NCBI GenBank assembly: GCA_040266995.1 | Contig: JAWRHV010000039.1 | Location: 1-64,000 of the forward strand | DNA from: UBA4312 sp040266995 | Lineage (GTDB): Bacteria; Bacillota_I; Bacilli_A; Erysipelotrichales; Erysipelotrichaceae | Direction of reading: 5' to 3' | DNA length: 64,000 bases | In this document: one piece after another, positions 54,470-62,796 of the stretch | How the letters are laid out: every line of letters begins with the position of its first letter | How positions within the stretch are numbered: the stretch's first letter is position 1 | Notes under the pieces: generated by a model | Seen by the model: the letters and a program-made list of their open reading frames with translations, nothing else | Databases searched by the model: none | Told to the model about the DNA's origin: nothing | Translations under genes and position numbers: made by a program

Positions 54470-54693
54470 TAAAAGCGTTCCTTTTGAGATGCATATTAGA
54501 TATGTTTGCAATTCCGCGTTCAGAATAAGAGCGACCTTCGGGTTAAAGACATGAACTTATGATAGGGAATCAACAAAACCAACTGTGCGAGCAGTGTCTG
54601 TGTCCAGACAAACGCCTCCGCGCGCTCGTTGGGGAAGCGCCCAATCCCTTTTGACATCACCGGCTGAACCGGCGATGAGCTGAGCAAAACAAT

Positions 54694-54727
54694 AATCCGG
54701 CAGAGAGCGAAAGCTCTCTGCCGGATT
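54694..54727 (-). terminator. Perfect 15-bp hairpin after the helicase operon
   Basis: AATCCGGCAGAGAGC (54694-54708) pairs perfectly with 54713-54727 around a GAAA loop on the plus strand. Read on the minus strand it ends in ATTGTTTTG, only weakly T-rich. It lies 9 bp after the helicase stop and most likely ends that operon. Confidence 0.75.
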
Positions 54728-54735
54728 GGTGAATC

Positions 54736-56226
54736 TTATAACTGGACCTGTATTGTTTTGCAGGCCTTTGCTATTTTCTTAAATAGTCCATGTTGTAATG
54801 CGTATTTCTTATTGCCAACAATAATGATTCTGTCCTTTGCTCGTGACAAGGCTACATTTAATCTTCTTGGATCCGCCAAGAATCTAAATGTTCCAGATGT
54901 ACGTGTGACACCAAAAATCACTATATCTGCTTCTTTGCCTTGAAAGCCATCTACAGTATCCACTGTAATTTTCAACAGATTATAATCATGTACAGCCCTT
55001 CTCAATTCATAGACCTGATTCCTATAAGGAACGATAATTGCAATATCTGTTTTCTTGGTGATTGTTGCAGCAATTTGTTCAAGGACCCTGCATATTATTT
55101 TGCACTCATCAAGATTCCGGATAATCGTCTTTTCACCACGTATCTCCTCTTCAGGCGGCCAATCATGTGTCGGAACATAATCAAGCCAGAGTAAACTGTC
55201 ATCAATCATTACGTCTCGCCCATTCTTAAGAGTCCCATCATAGAATATGGTGCTGATAAGAGATCCAATGGAATTTTCCATTCGGTATTGAGCATCTAAA
55301 ACTTTTACATCTTTTGATTCTGAAAAAAGATCATCGATGTACATATACTTCTGCAAATTGCAATTCTCAATACTATTAATAATCTCAATATCTTCAGAGC
55401 AGAATACGGGTGGCAATTGTTTCGGATCACCAACAAGAATTGCTTTTTTTGCAGCTGTCAGTGGCATAAGTATTTCTGGCAACGTAGCTTTGCAAACCTC
55501 ATCAATAATCACATACTCAAACATCTCCGTTGAATTCAAAAAACGGTAAGCGCCTACTCGGTTACATGTCATTCCAATTACATTGGCAGATAGTGCTAAA
55601 GCTTTTTCCATGCCGCGGGTAGATCGATCGGGCAGCATCTCTGTAATTAAGTTTATTACATTCTGATCATCGCAAATATCACTTAGCCATTCCTGATATG
55701 ATTTTACAATTGTAATCGGCGAAAATGCATCAAGCTCTGTATCTTGCTCCTTGTCTCGTATTCTCAAACATCTGATATCCTTATTGGTCTTTGCAATTCT
55801 TGATATCAAATTATTGACAGCCACATGTGTTTCAGAGCATACAAGTATCTTAACGTTCGGATCCATCCGGAACACCTGCAAACATATTTCGGCAATGACT
55901 TGTGTTTTTCCAGTACCAGGTGGCCCTTGAATAAGCAAGAGATTCCGCTCACTTCCAATAGCTGCAGCCACTGCATCCTTTTGTGAAGCATTCAGATCAA
56001 GATAGAATTCTGTAGGCTCATAACTTTCTGTTGGACAAATATCTGTTGGATTTATGAAATCAATCAGCAGCTGTGGATTAAGTACGGCAGAAAGTCTTAT
56101 GCTCATAAGAGCTTTCAATTGCCTTTCAATCTTTTCTGCCTCCCCCTCATCCTCAACAGTCTGAAGACGCATATGTAAAAACTCTTCCCAATGAGTAAGA
56201 TGGTCTATCCAAGTATCCTTATTCAT
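54736..56226 (-). CDS. Superfamily 1 (Upf1/DNA2-like) helicase
   Basis: A 496-residue helicase. Motif I is GPPGTGKTQ (about 100), motif II IIDEVCK (about 240), motif III VGDPKQLPPV (about 270), motif V VDGFQGKEADIVIFGVTR and motif VI NVALSRAKDR (about 470). This places it with Upf1/DNA2/SMUBP2-type helicases on RNA or DNA. The N-terminus is short (about 75 residues). The ATG follows GGAGGT and overlaps the winged-helix-like gene by 8 bp. It is the last gene of a five-gene operon beside BREX. A defence role is inferred. Confidence 0.9.
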   Translation of the reverse strand: MNKDTWIDHLTHWEEFLHMRLQTVEDEGEAEKIERQLKALMSIRLSAVLNPQLLIDFINPTDICPTESYEPTEFYLDLNASQKDAVAAAIGSERNLLLIQGPPGTGKTQVIAEICLQVFRMDPNVKILVCSETHVAVNNLISRIAKTNKDIRCLRIRDKEQDTELDAFSPITIVKSYQEWLSDICDDQNVINLITEMLPDRSTRGMEKALALSANVIGMTCNRVGAYRFLNSTEMFEYVIIDEVCKATLPEILMPLTAAKKAILVGDPKQLPPVFCSEDIEIINSIENCNLQKYMYIDDLFSESKDVKVLDAQYRMENSIGSLISTIFYDGTLKNGRDVMIDDSLLWLDYVPTHDWPPEEEIRGEKTIIRNLDECKIICRVLEQIAATITKKTDIAIIVPYRNQVYELRRAVHDYNLLKITVDTVDGFQGKEADIVIFGVTRTSGTFRFLADPRRLNVALSRAKDRIIIVGNKKYALQHGLFKKIAKACKTIQVQL

Positions 56227-56650
56227 TCTGACCTCCTTCCTCATATACGACAAAGTCTAACGATTTAGCCAAAAACCCTGTGTTTATCTCCGGCAAAAAG
56301 GCGGCCAATATTTGGCGCTTGCAAGCTTCGTCCGTTATAAAAACCTTGTTCTGGTCAATAGGTATGCCTGTCTCAATAGATAATTCCAGTTGCCCTGACT
56401 GTTGTATGCACTTTTCCATGACCGCAAGCAATACTTCTGAAACACTCAAAGTTCTGGCTTCGATATTTGCAGATAAAATCTGATAATTCACCAGTTTTCT
56501 GATTGCATTTGCAATTACTTCATTGCTATAAATGCTGAGCAGCGCACCAATTGTTTTGACATCCTTAACCCCTCCGATTACAAGTCGAAAGATAGTTTGT
56601 TCAACCACGTCAAAGCGCCCTGATAATGAAAAATCGATATTCATTTTCAT
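56219..56650 (-). CDS. Winged-helix-like protein of the five-gene operon
   Basis: A 143-residue protein I cannot assign to a family. Residues about 15-75 (FRLVIGGVKDVKTIGALL, then IANAIRKLVNYQILSAN) have the helix spacing of a winged helix, suggesting nucleic-acid or protein binding. The rest is mixed. The ATG at 56650 overlaps the stop of the coiled-coil gene (ATGA) and has GGAGG 9 bases upstream. It overlaps the helicase start. Likely an adaptor between the coiled-coil protein and the helicase. Confidence 0.7.
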   Translation of the reverse strand: MKMNIDFSLSGRFDVVEQTIFRLVIGGVKDVKTIGALLSIYSNEVIANAIRKLVNYQILSANIEARTLSVSEVLLAVMEKCIQQSGQLELSIETGIPIDQNKVFITDEACKRQILAAFLPEINTGFLAKSLDFVVYEEGGQNE

Positions 56651-58593
56651 TGTGGTCCATTCCTCCGACTTTTTCTTTTTAACCTTTGTTGTGCTTTGCT
56701 CCAAGTTTGGATCATCTGCATCTCCGCTCTTTCTTCAGCCGTCGGACGTTCAGGCCTTGGTTTAAGGATCTGTATCTGTGCATCGCACTCGGCTATTTGA
56801 GCATCATAGTTGCTTTTGATCTCTTCCAGTTTTTTTACCTCTTGATCAAAAGAAACCTGTATATCAGACAGTTTTGTAATCGCCTCTGCCACATCCGATG
56901 TTTTATCTATGGAATTAGACGATGTAGCTTTTTTCGCGGCTGTCAGTTGGCGCTCAAGCGTCCTCTGCTTCTCATTTTCTGCTTCCAGTGCAGCCTTGGC
57001 CATCTCTATTTCAGGTGTATCTGACAGCCACCGTGCTATAACAAAACGTCTGTCTGCTGATTTAATAGCTTCTAATTGCCTTGCGGCTTTCTCAGTTCTC
57101 CTTTTTTGCTGATCTAGTCGCTCACTTATACTGGAAACAATGTTCTCTGCATTTTGTAAGGCTGTTTTCCTTTTTAGATTCACCGAGTCTGTTGCATCAC
57201 TTAGTTCTTGTTCTATATCAGCAATTCTTTCTGTTTGATTAACGACTGCAGATGATTTAGCCTCTATGAGAGCTGCTTTTTCGGTTTGCTTTTTTTCAAG
57301 CTCAACCGTGTAAATCAACTCTGCAACCTTCATACTTTCTGCAGCTATATCTGTAAGTTCCTGCATTCTGATTTCAGCATAAGCTTCATCATCATACTGA
57401 TCCTTTGATCCTATCCTCATCAATGGCGCAGAATGATTCCACATAACCTCCTGAATCCTTTTCCTCGTCTCATTCCATTTCGTTCTTCGACTCTTTAATC
57501 TATCTATATCTGACTCCAAAGATTCCTTGTCTGAGCCACGCTTTTTCTGCTTTGACTTGAGAGACTGAAATTCTTCATATAGATCCTGGCTTTCTCTCTG
57601 TAGTCTTTCCCATCTGTACGAATCGCTTGAATGATTAGACTTCATTGCTTTTATATCATCCTGAACGCTTTTCATTTCTTTCCAACGGGAGTCGCACCGA
57701 TCAGACAGTTCTCTTATTTCTGACACCAGATATATTATTTCTTCTGATTTGCCTTCTATTTCGGCGCCTATATTCACAATTGGCTTTGCCCAATAAAAGC
57801 GAATCTCTTTGGCAATAGTGAACAGTCTTTTACCTGCTTGTTCGATATCATTTTGAATCATATCAGCCGCGTTTTGAAGATTACTCTGGCTCTGTAATTC
57901 GATATCTCTAAGCCCTTTTAACTCTTTGCTTAATTGTCTTTTCTGCTCTATCACCCAAGTAATGTACTGAATCTCCGATAAGAAAGATACACGTTCTTCT
58001 AGTAATTGACGAACATTACGCATTACAAGCCACGTTGTATGATCAGAATCATATATTGCGTCCATCTGGTTCTTCACAAGATCCAATAGTTCTCTGGCAT
58101 TATGGACATCTTCTATTGGCAAAATGGTTCCGGATAAATTGATCAAATGTAATATATCGTCAACAGCAGCCTCTCGAGATATTAAATCAATACGTTCTCT
58201 TAGCAGTTCTATCTCAGTTCCGATTTCATTCATCTGATTAGATAGAAACTGAATATATTCCTCGACTATCTCCTGCTGAAGTGAATTCACCTCTTTTCTT
58301 TTGAATAAAAGTTGGCGGTTATAATACAGAGACACATACTCAATGATGGAATTGCTGATTACTTCCATTACATCCTGGTATTCAGCAAGATCATTCAGTA
58401 TAGATTCCTTTGCCTGTTGTAAATCACTGTTTAGTTTATTCTGCGCATCTTCCAGCTCTTCGATATTCTGTTGATATTGATCCTCATATCGCTTTTTGTA
58501 TTCATCAATGTGCGCTCTCAGCTTATCGGCTTCTTTATGTAATGACCGATTTATCAATAACCGATGAGGACGAGCTATATTTTTTTTATCCAT
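56647..58593 (-). CDS. Large coiled-coil protein of the five-gene operon
   Basis: A 648-residue, highly charged protein, mostly predicted coiled coil (about 15-140, 230-420 and 480-620), rich in Lys, Glu and Gln. I see no Walker motif, so it is not an SMC ATPase. No membrane helix is apparent. The ATG at 58593 follows GGGAGG and overlaps the membrane protein gene by 8 bp. It could bridge the glycine-rich membrane protein and the helicase. No known family comes to mind. Confidence 0.75.
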   Translation of the reverse strand: MDKKNIARPHRLLINRSLHKEADKLRAHIDEYKKRYEDQYQQNIEELEDAQNKLNSDLQQAKESILNDLAEYQDVMEVISNSIIEYVSLYYNRQLLFKRKEVNSLQQEIVEEYIQFLSNQMNEIGTEIELLRERIDLISREAAVDDILHLINLSGTILPIEDVHNARELLDLVKNQMDAIYDSDHTTWLVMRNVRQLLEERVSFLSEIQYITWVIEQKRQLSKELKGLRDIELQSQSNLQNAADMIQNDIEQAGKRLFTIAKEIRFYWAKPIVNIGAEIEGKSEEIIYLVSEIRELSDRCDSRWKEMKSVQDDIKAMKSNHSSDSYRWERLQRESQDLYEEFQSLKSKQKKRGSDKESLESDIDRLKSRRTKWNETRKRIQEVMWNHSAPLMRIGSKDQYDDEAYAEIRMQELTDIAAESMKVAELIYTVELEKKQTEKAALIEAKSSAVVNQTERIADIEQELSDATDSVNLKRKTALQNAENIVSSISERLDQQKRRTEKAARQLEAIKSADRRFVIARWLSDTPEIEMAKAALEAENEKQRTLERQLTAAKKATSSNSIDKTSDVAEAITKLSDIQVSFDQEVKKLEEIKSNYDAQIAECDAQIQILKPRPERPTAEERAEMQMIQTWSKAQQRLKRKSRRNGPQ

Positions 58594-60571
58594 ATAGTTC
58601 CTCCCCAGAGACCATGTATAACGCTTCTGCAAACGATATGTATTGCCTGTTTACAAGCATTTCATCCCGTTGCATAAACCTAATTATTTCATCAACAATC
58701 GTTCTGATCGCAGGCTGAGCTTCCGAGCTGTCTATCATTTCTTCTAATTCATGATTCAGCTCACAGTTCATCCGGTTTCTATTCCGGCTATAATCTATCA
58801 GCCGGGAGTGCATGGCAATATCTTTCTCTAAAGTACTAACAAGAGCATCTGCATCTTTTGAAATGACGCTATATAATCCCAGATACTGTATGTATGAGTT
58901 TGCAAGATGAGTCTTTACTGCGTCACGATATTCACCATACATAATGTCACGCTGGTTTTGAAGCCAACTCTCTAACTCTATTATCTTGCTCTGATGTTCA
59001 GTCTCCATCTGTTTTAGGGCGTTTATCTTAGCTGACTCCAATTGTTCGAAACCGCCTTCTAATTGCTCATGGATATGTTTAATTGCCTTTTTATGAAGAT
59101 TATATTCCCTAAGATCCGATATCAGGTTATAGCAAGGTAGTATATCCTTAAAAGACAGCCTAAACTCAGATATTTCTGACATAGTATCAGCAAAATAGTA
59201 AAGCTTCTCGCAGCCTTCAAGCTCGATCTTCGCATTAATTTCATTTATTGCATCATTAAAAGTATTTTTGGCATCTTTATTACCAACGGTGATTACAGCA
59301 TTTGCGCCAAGGCCAATTAGCAATCCACCTACTGCTGCACCAACAACAGTTCCTAATGGACCAAGCGCCGAACCGATTGAAGCACCAGTCGCTGCCGCGG
59401 CCTTGGCTGATGCAGTAACTCCTACGCTATGAGAAATGACTTGCCCGGCAATTTGTCCGCCAACCCAAGAGCCACCAAAGCCAGCAATAGAAGAAAAGGA
59501 ATTATTAATTGAATTACAAAGCAGGTCATCTGTATCAATCGTCTTAGTTACAAAGCACCGATACAAATCTTTTGCAAAATCCACAGAGACATTAGCAGCT
59601 GCCATTATAGGTACGGCGCCCAGAGAATTGGCAGGAATGTCCTTCCCTAAAGCCTCTCCAACTGCCTGAACAGAGCCCATAATCGCGCCGCCGCGCACAC
59701 CACCATCTATAGCTCCGCAAAGAATATTCTGAACGGACTTTATAAACTGATCCTCATCTAAAGAATCCCTATTTTTAATGACATAGCATATTTCGCCAAT
59801 AGCTGAAAGAGTTGCCCCTGTTATTGCTCCAGTGGCAATAGCATTTCTGATATGAATACGATTTAGCTGTGACTGTTTCTCTGCACCATGCTCATATTCA
59901 GAAACAGCCTGTTCTTTCATATCCTTAGCGAGCTGCTCAGCCGCTTCCGGCGTAATACTATCAGATGTCACTTCCGTTTTGCCGATTTGAGCATGTAGCC
60001 TATCATTTACACCCTGACCGGCGCCGCCAATAAACTCCTGTTGAGCATACTGTTCTTTTGCCATATCTTTAGCGTATGCTTTCGAAGCATTTGGACCCTT
60101 ATGCATTTTCGACTGGGCGTCAGCTACTTTAGTCGCGTTTTGCCAAGGCCATTTCCTGCTAAATACAACAATGTCTGAATGCATATCAATTCCAGACAAA
60201 GTAGTTCCATCAGGAAGCTGTCCATTCGTATATACTCCGATTTTGTAGTTTGGAATGCCTTTGGCTAATGCATTAATCTTTGTTGTCTGCTTAAAAAACT
60301 CTTCAGCAGCAAAACCCTTATACTGGGCAACAGGCGTTCTAACAGGTAAGCCTGTCGATTTTGCTATGGCCGATTTGTTTAAAGCCTCAGCCCAACCATT
60401 GATAACCGTTTGAAGATCTTGTGTTTCTATCCCAGCTTTCGTAGTCTGGCCAGCAAGTACGCTGCTTTGCACAGAAGACTCAGGACCTAAATCAGGATCA
60501 ATGTCATCAATGATATCCGACATATCGAGCATGTCATCTATATCACTATATTTTTCAATCAAATTATCCAT
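58586..60571 (-). CDS. Glycine-rich, membrane-active-looking protein of the five-gene operon
   Basis: A 661-residue protein. The N-terminal part (about 45-215) is soluble, with YKGFAAEEFFKQT and SGIDMHSDIVVFSRKWPW. The middle (about 235-435) has repeated small-residue hydrophobic stretches of glycine-zipper type, including GASIGSALGPLGTVVGAAVG. The C-terminal 220 residues are helical and charged. This layout suits a protein that inserts into membranes, perhaps a pore-forming effector, but that is inferred. The ATG at 60571 follows GGAG. No family is recognised. Confidence 0.72.
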   Translation of the reverse strand: MDNLIEKYSDIDDMLDMSDIIDDIDPDLGPESSVQSSVLAGQTTKAGIETQDLQTVINGWAEALNKSAIAKSTGLPVRTPVAQYKGFAAEEFFKQTTKINALAKGIPNYKIGVYTNGQLPDGTTLSGIDMHSDIVVFSRKWPWQNATKVADAQSKMHKGPNASKAYAKDMAKEQYAQQEFIGGAGQGVNDRLHAQIGKTEVTSDSITPEAAEQLAKDMKEQAVSEYEHGAEKQSQLNRIHIRNAIATGAITGATLSAIGEICYVIKNRDSLDEDQFIKSVQNILCGAIDGGVRGGAIMGSVQAVGEALGKDIPANSLGAVPIMAAANVSVDFAKDLYRCFVTKTIDTDDLLCNSINNSFSSIAGFGGSWVGGQIAGQVISHSVGVTASAKAAAATGASIGSALGPLGTVVGAAVGGLLIGLGANAVITVGNKDAKNTFNDAINEINAKIELEGCEKLYYFADTMSEISEFRLSFKDILPCYNLISDLREYNLHKKAIKHIHEQLEGGFEQLESAKINALKQMETEHQSKIIELESWLQNQRDIMYGEYRDAVKTHLANSYIQYLGLYSVISKDADALVSTLEKDIAMHSRLIDYSRNRNRMNCELNHELEEMIDSSEAQPAIRTIVDEIIRFMQRDEMLVNRQYISFAEALYMVSGEELYG

Positions 60572-60623
60572 TCTGCGAACTCCATATTCTGGTATACATG
60601 GGGATGTTTTTTCGCCTGATTCG

Positions 60624-60845
60624 TTATTCTTCCACCGCACCGCTATCCGGTACAATTTCCACAATGTCATCTAGTTTGCAATTGAGAGCAAGGCAGATTT
60701 TTTCAAGTATATTTACCCTAACATCTTCATCCCGCCCAAGCTTTGCCATTGCATTTGTACTAATACCAGCCATATGTGTCAGGTCAGTTTTATTAACTTT
60801 CTTATCGATCATCAATTTCCAAAGCTTGTTATAACTTACTGCCAT
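60624..60845 (-). CDS. Short XRE-family regulator of the five-gene operon
   Basis: A 73-residue helix-turn-helix protein of the short Cro/C1 type: YNKLWKLMIDKKVNKTDLTHMAG, split here as residues 5-27, then ISTNAMAKLG and ICLALNCKLDDIVEIV. These one-domain regulators often precede restriction and other defence genes. The ATG at 60845 is 5 bases after GGGAGG. It lies 52 bp before the glycine-rich gene and has its own strong promoter, so it likely controls the whole operon. Confidence 0.88.
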   Translation of the reverse strand: MAVSYNKLWKLMIDKKVNKTDLTHMAGISTNAMAKLGRDEDVRVNILEKICLALNCKLDDIVEIVPDSGAVEE

Positions 60846-60906
60846 GCAAACCTCCCATTCCTTGGAATTATCTATTTCAAGAACTGTAAACATTTCACTA
60901 TCATGC

Positions 60907-60935
60907 AGTATACCAGATAGAGTGCTTATTCTCAA
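60907..60935 (-). promoter_or_regulatory. Promoter of the five-gene candidate defence operon
   Basis: On the minus strand TTGAGA (60930-60935), a 17-bp spacer and TATACT (60907-60912), with TGG before the -10 giving an extended -10. It lies between the MobC chimera and the XRE gene. Confidence 0.75.
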
Positions 60936-60968
60936 TGAATTCTTGAGTTTTGCAAGCCTCAAGCGGTG

Positions 60969-61673
60969 TCATTTCGTTCGATTCTGATCTGCTCTTTCTG
61001 CATCCTGTCTGTTCAGAATCACATCCGCATTCTGCTTCGCCCTGATGAATTCCGCTCGATCTGCCTTTACTTTCCGGTACTCCGCATATTCTGCCTGCCG
61101 CTCCTGAATCAGCCTGGTTCGTTCTGCATTCAGTTCCTTCACAGTAGGCAGTTTTGTTCCTTCAGGCAGCTGATCAAAGGCAGTTCTTGCAGCCTCTTGC
61201 AGCTCAATCTCCGCCCGGTGCAACTCATAAAATTCCGCCTTCTTTGCTTTAGGCAGCCGCTTATATTCCAGGTAGATTTTCCTGGTCTTGCTGTAATCGA
61301 AGATGTGCTGCCGGAGTGCTTCGATTTCCTTGATCCTGGCATCCTTTTCCTTGATGGATGCAAGCAGCTGATCAGCGCCGGTCACAGCTTCATTGGTCAT
61401 GCGTTCCAGATCTTCATAGCTGTGAATGTCATGCTGCTGCAGGAAGAGAAGCGTCTTGGCTGTCTGCTTCAGGTTGTTGCCGCACCGGGCGACCTGTTCC
61501 GTAAGGGAACGGATATCCTTCAGATCCAGGCAGATACACAAGCCGTCCAGTGCCATTTTCCGGATATAGGCGCTAATGTTATGAATGCCGAGCTCTGCCA
61601 TTTTCTCTTCGATCCGCTTGCGCTCCTGCGGCGTGACCCGCAGATAGATCATGTCGGTCTTCTGGATACTCAT
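60969..61673 (-). CDS. MobC-relaxase chimera (in-frame deletion product)
   Basis: A 234-residue protein of two unrelated mobilisation parts. Residues 1-69 match MobC: IYLRVTPQERKRIEEKMAELG and NISAYIRKMALDG, ending at ARCGNNLKQ. From about residue 71 it matches the C-terminal tail of Tn1549-type relaxases: TAKTLLFLQQHDIHSYEDLE, HIFDYSKTRKIYLEYK and LPTVKELNAER. The catalytic relaxase domain is missing. The ATG at 61673 (MSIQKTD) is chosen over an upstream start. Probably a fusion left by deletion, without nicking activity. Confidence 0.75.
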   Translation of the reverse strand: MSIQKTDMIYLRVTPQERKRIEEKMAELGIHNISAYIRKMALDGLCICLDLKDIRSLTEQVARCGNNLKQTAKTLLFLQQHDIHSYEDLERMTNEAVTGADQLLASIKEKDARIKEIEALRQHIFDYSKTRKIYLEYKRLPKAKKAEFYELHRAEIELQEAARTAFDQLPEGTKLPTVKELNAERTRLIQERQAEYAEYRKVKADRAEFIRAKQNADVILNRQDAERADQNRTK

Positions 61674-61686
61674 AGGCCTGCTCCTG

Positions 61687-61893
61687 TTAATCCGGATACA
61701 GATCCAGCTGCTGAAAGGCTTCATCATCCATGCCCTTGAGCTTGTTGATCACCCGGTCTGTCAGTTTTGCCAGCTTCTTTTCTGCCGGCTGCAGCTGTAC
61801 CTTCATCCCGGCGAGTTCCCGGATCAGGCCTTCCCTGGATCCCGGATTATACAGCATCATCAGCATGGCTTCTTCCTTGGTAAACTTCTTCAT
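61687..61893 (-). CDS. Transposon-transfer assisting protein (TTRAP)-like
   Basis: A 68-residue protein. FTKEEAMLMMLYNPGSREGLI at the start (positions about 4-24) and GMDDEAFQQLDLYPD at the end match the small TTRAP family of Tn1549-like conjugative elements, whose role in transfer is unclear. The ATG at 61893 follows AGGAATC. It overlaps the YodL-domain gene by 4 bp and precedes the MobC chimera by 13 bp, as in related elements. Confidence 0.8.
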   Translation of the reverse strand: MKKFTKEEAMLMMLYNPGSREGLIRELAGMKVQLQPAEKKLAKLTDRVINKLKGMDDEAFQQLDLYPD

Positions 61894-62501
61894 TCCAGAT
61901 TCCTTTCTCCGAACCATGCCGGCGGTTTATGTCCAGGCTCTTTGGCAGCCTTCAGCTTTTCCAGAATGGATTCCCTTTCTTCCTTCGGTTTCTCTGTCAC
62001 CTCCATGGCAGGTGCCTTTCCGTTATTGATGATCCCGTCGATCATGCCGTAATCATCCTCCATCGCCATTTCCGCATTCTTCAGATAATTCTCCGGCTTC
62101 AGGAATTCCGGCAGCGTGACAAAACCGATGGAATCCACGTAATGACAGGATACCTGACCGTTAGTGCGGATTGCCACGATGTCGCTGACCGAAAGGCTGT
62201 GGCCACGGAAGTCTGCGGGATGTGCGATATTGAATTTCTCATAGATCTCATCCAGCAATGTGTTCTGATCCTTATAGGGAAGAAGTGGTGCCACATAGAC
62301 CACCTCATAGTGATCGATATCCGGTGTATCCCCGCTTTTCTGAAGTGCGGCATAGGATATAAAGTGCATAGGCCTGGTCTCTTCTTCATCCTTCAGCTGC
62401 AGGATCGCATAGGTATCATTGATGGCCGTCAGAAAGGCTTCCATCTTCACTTCCTGATCCTGGCCGTTGATCTCATCCCATTTAAAAATCTTCATCGTCA
62501 T
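61890..62501 (-). CDS. YodL domain-containing mobile-element protein
   Basis: A 203-residue protein. The YodL-like domain (about 25-135) shows AILQLKDEEETRPMHFISY, HYEVVYVAPL and FNIAHPADFRGHSLSVSDIV, ending YVDSIGFVTLPEF. The C-terminal part contains NAEMAMEDDYGMIDGIINNG, as in DUF4316-type tails. These proteins are typical cargo of Tn1549-like elements, with unknown function. Two ATGs (62501 and 62495) are possible; the first has AAGGAG at short spacing. Confidence 0.8.
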   Translation of the reverse strand: MTMKIFKWDEINGQDQEVKMEAFLTAINDTYAILQLKDEEETRPMHFISYAALQKSGDTPDIDHYEVVYVAPLLPYKDQNTLLDEIYEKFNIAHPADFRGHSLSVSDIVAIRTNGQVSCHYVDSIGFVTLPEFLKPENYLKNAEMAMEDDYGMIDGIINNGKAPAMEVTEKPKEERESILEKLKAAKEPGHKPPAWFGERNLE

Positions 62502-62796
62502 TCTTCTCCTTTTCATCAAAAGGCAGGCCATGGATCCTGGCATCCTCAGCCTGCTGTTTTCGTCTTTTCGAGCTGTAGGGAGGCCGAATGCTTACACATT
62601 TCTTCGGGATCCGGTAGGTCACCGAATGCTGCGGTCCCTTCTCCAGCAATATGAACTGATCCGGATATTTCTGCACAAGCTCCTTCAGCTTTTTCCCGAT
62701 CCTGCGATCAAAGGTATAGACCGAGGCGGTATCCAGTTCGTTGTCCCAGTTGATGATCGTCTCCTGCTCAGAGAGCGTATAGCGGTTTCTCTTCAT
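62482..62796 (-). CDS. Small conserved mobile-element protein
   Basis: A 104-residue basic protein with NRYTLSEQETIINWDNELDTASVYTF, split here as two blocks (residues 3-14 and 15-28), and PKKCVSIRPPYSSKRRKQQ. It belongs to a small family found after the topoisomerase gene in Tn1549-like conjugative elements, recalled from memory; function unknown. It overlaps both neighbours. The ATG at 62796 follows GGCAGGA. Confidence 0.7.
   Translation of the reverse strand: MKRNRYTLSEQETIINWDNELDTASVYTFDRRIGKKLKELVQKYPDQFILLEKGPQHSVTYRIPKKCVSIRPPYSSKRRKQQAEDARIHGLPFDEKEKNDDEDF

Noticed and set aside
54694..54727. CRISPR repeat or mobile-element end
   Set aside because: The perfect palindrome occurs once, without spacers or partner copies, and lies where the helicase operon needs a terminator.
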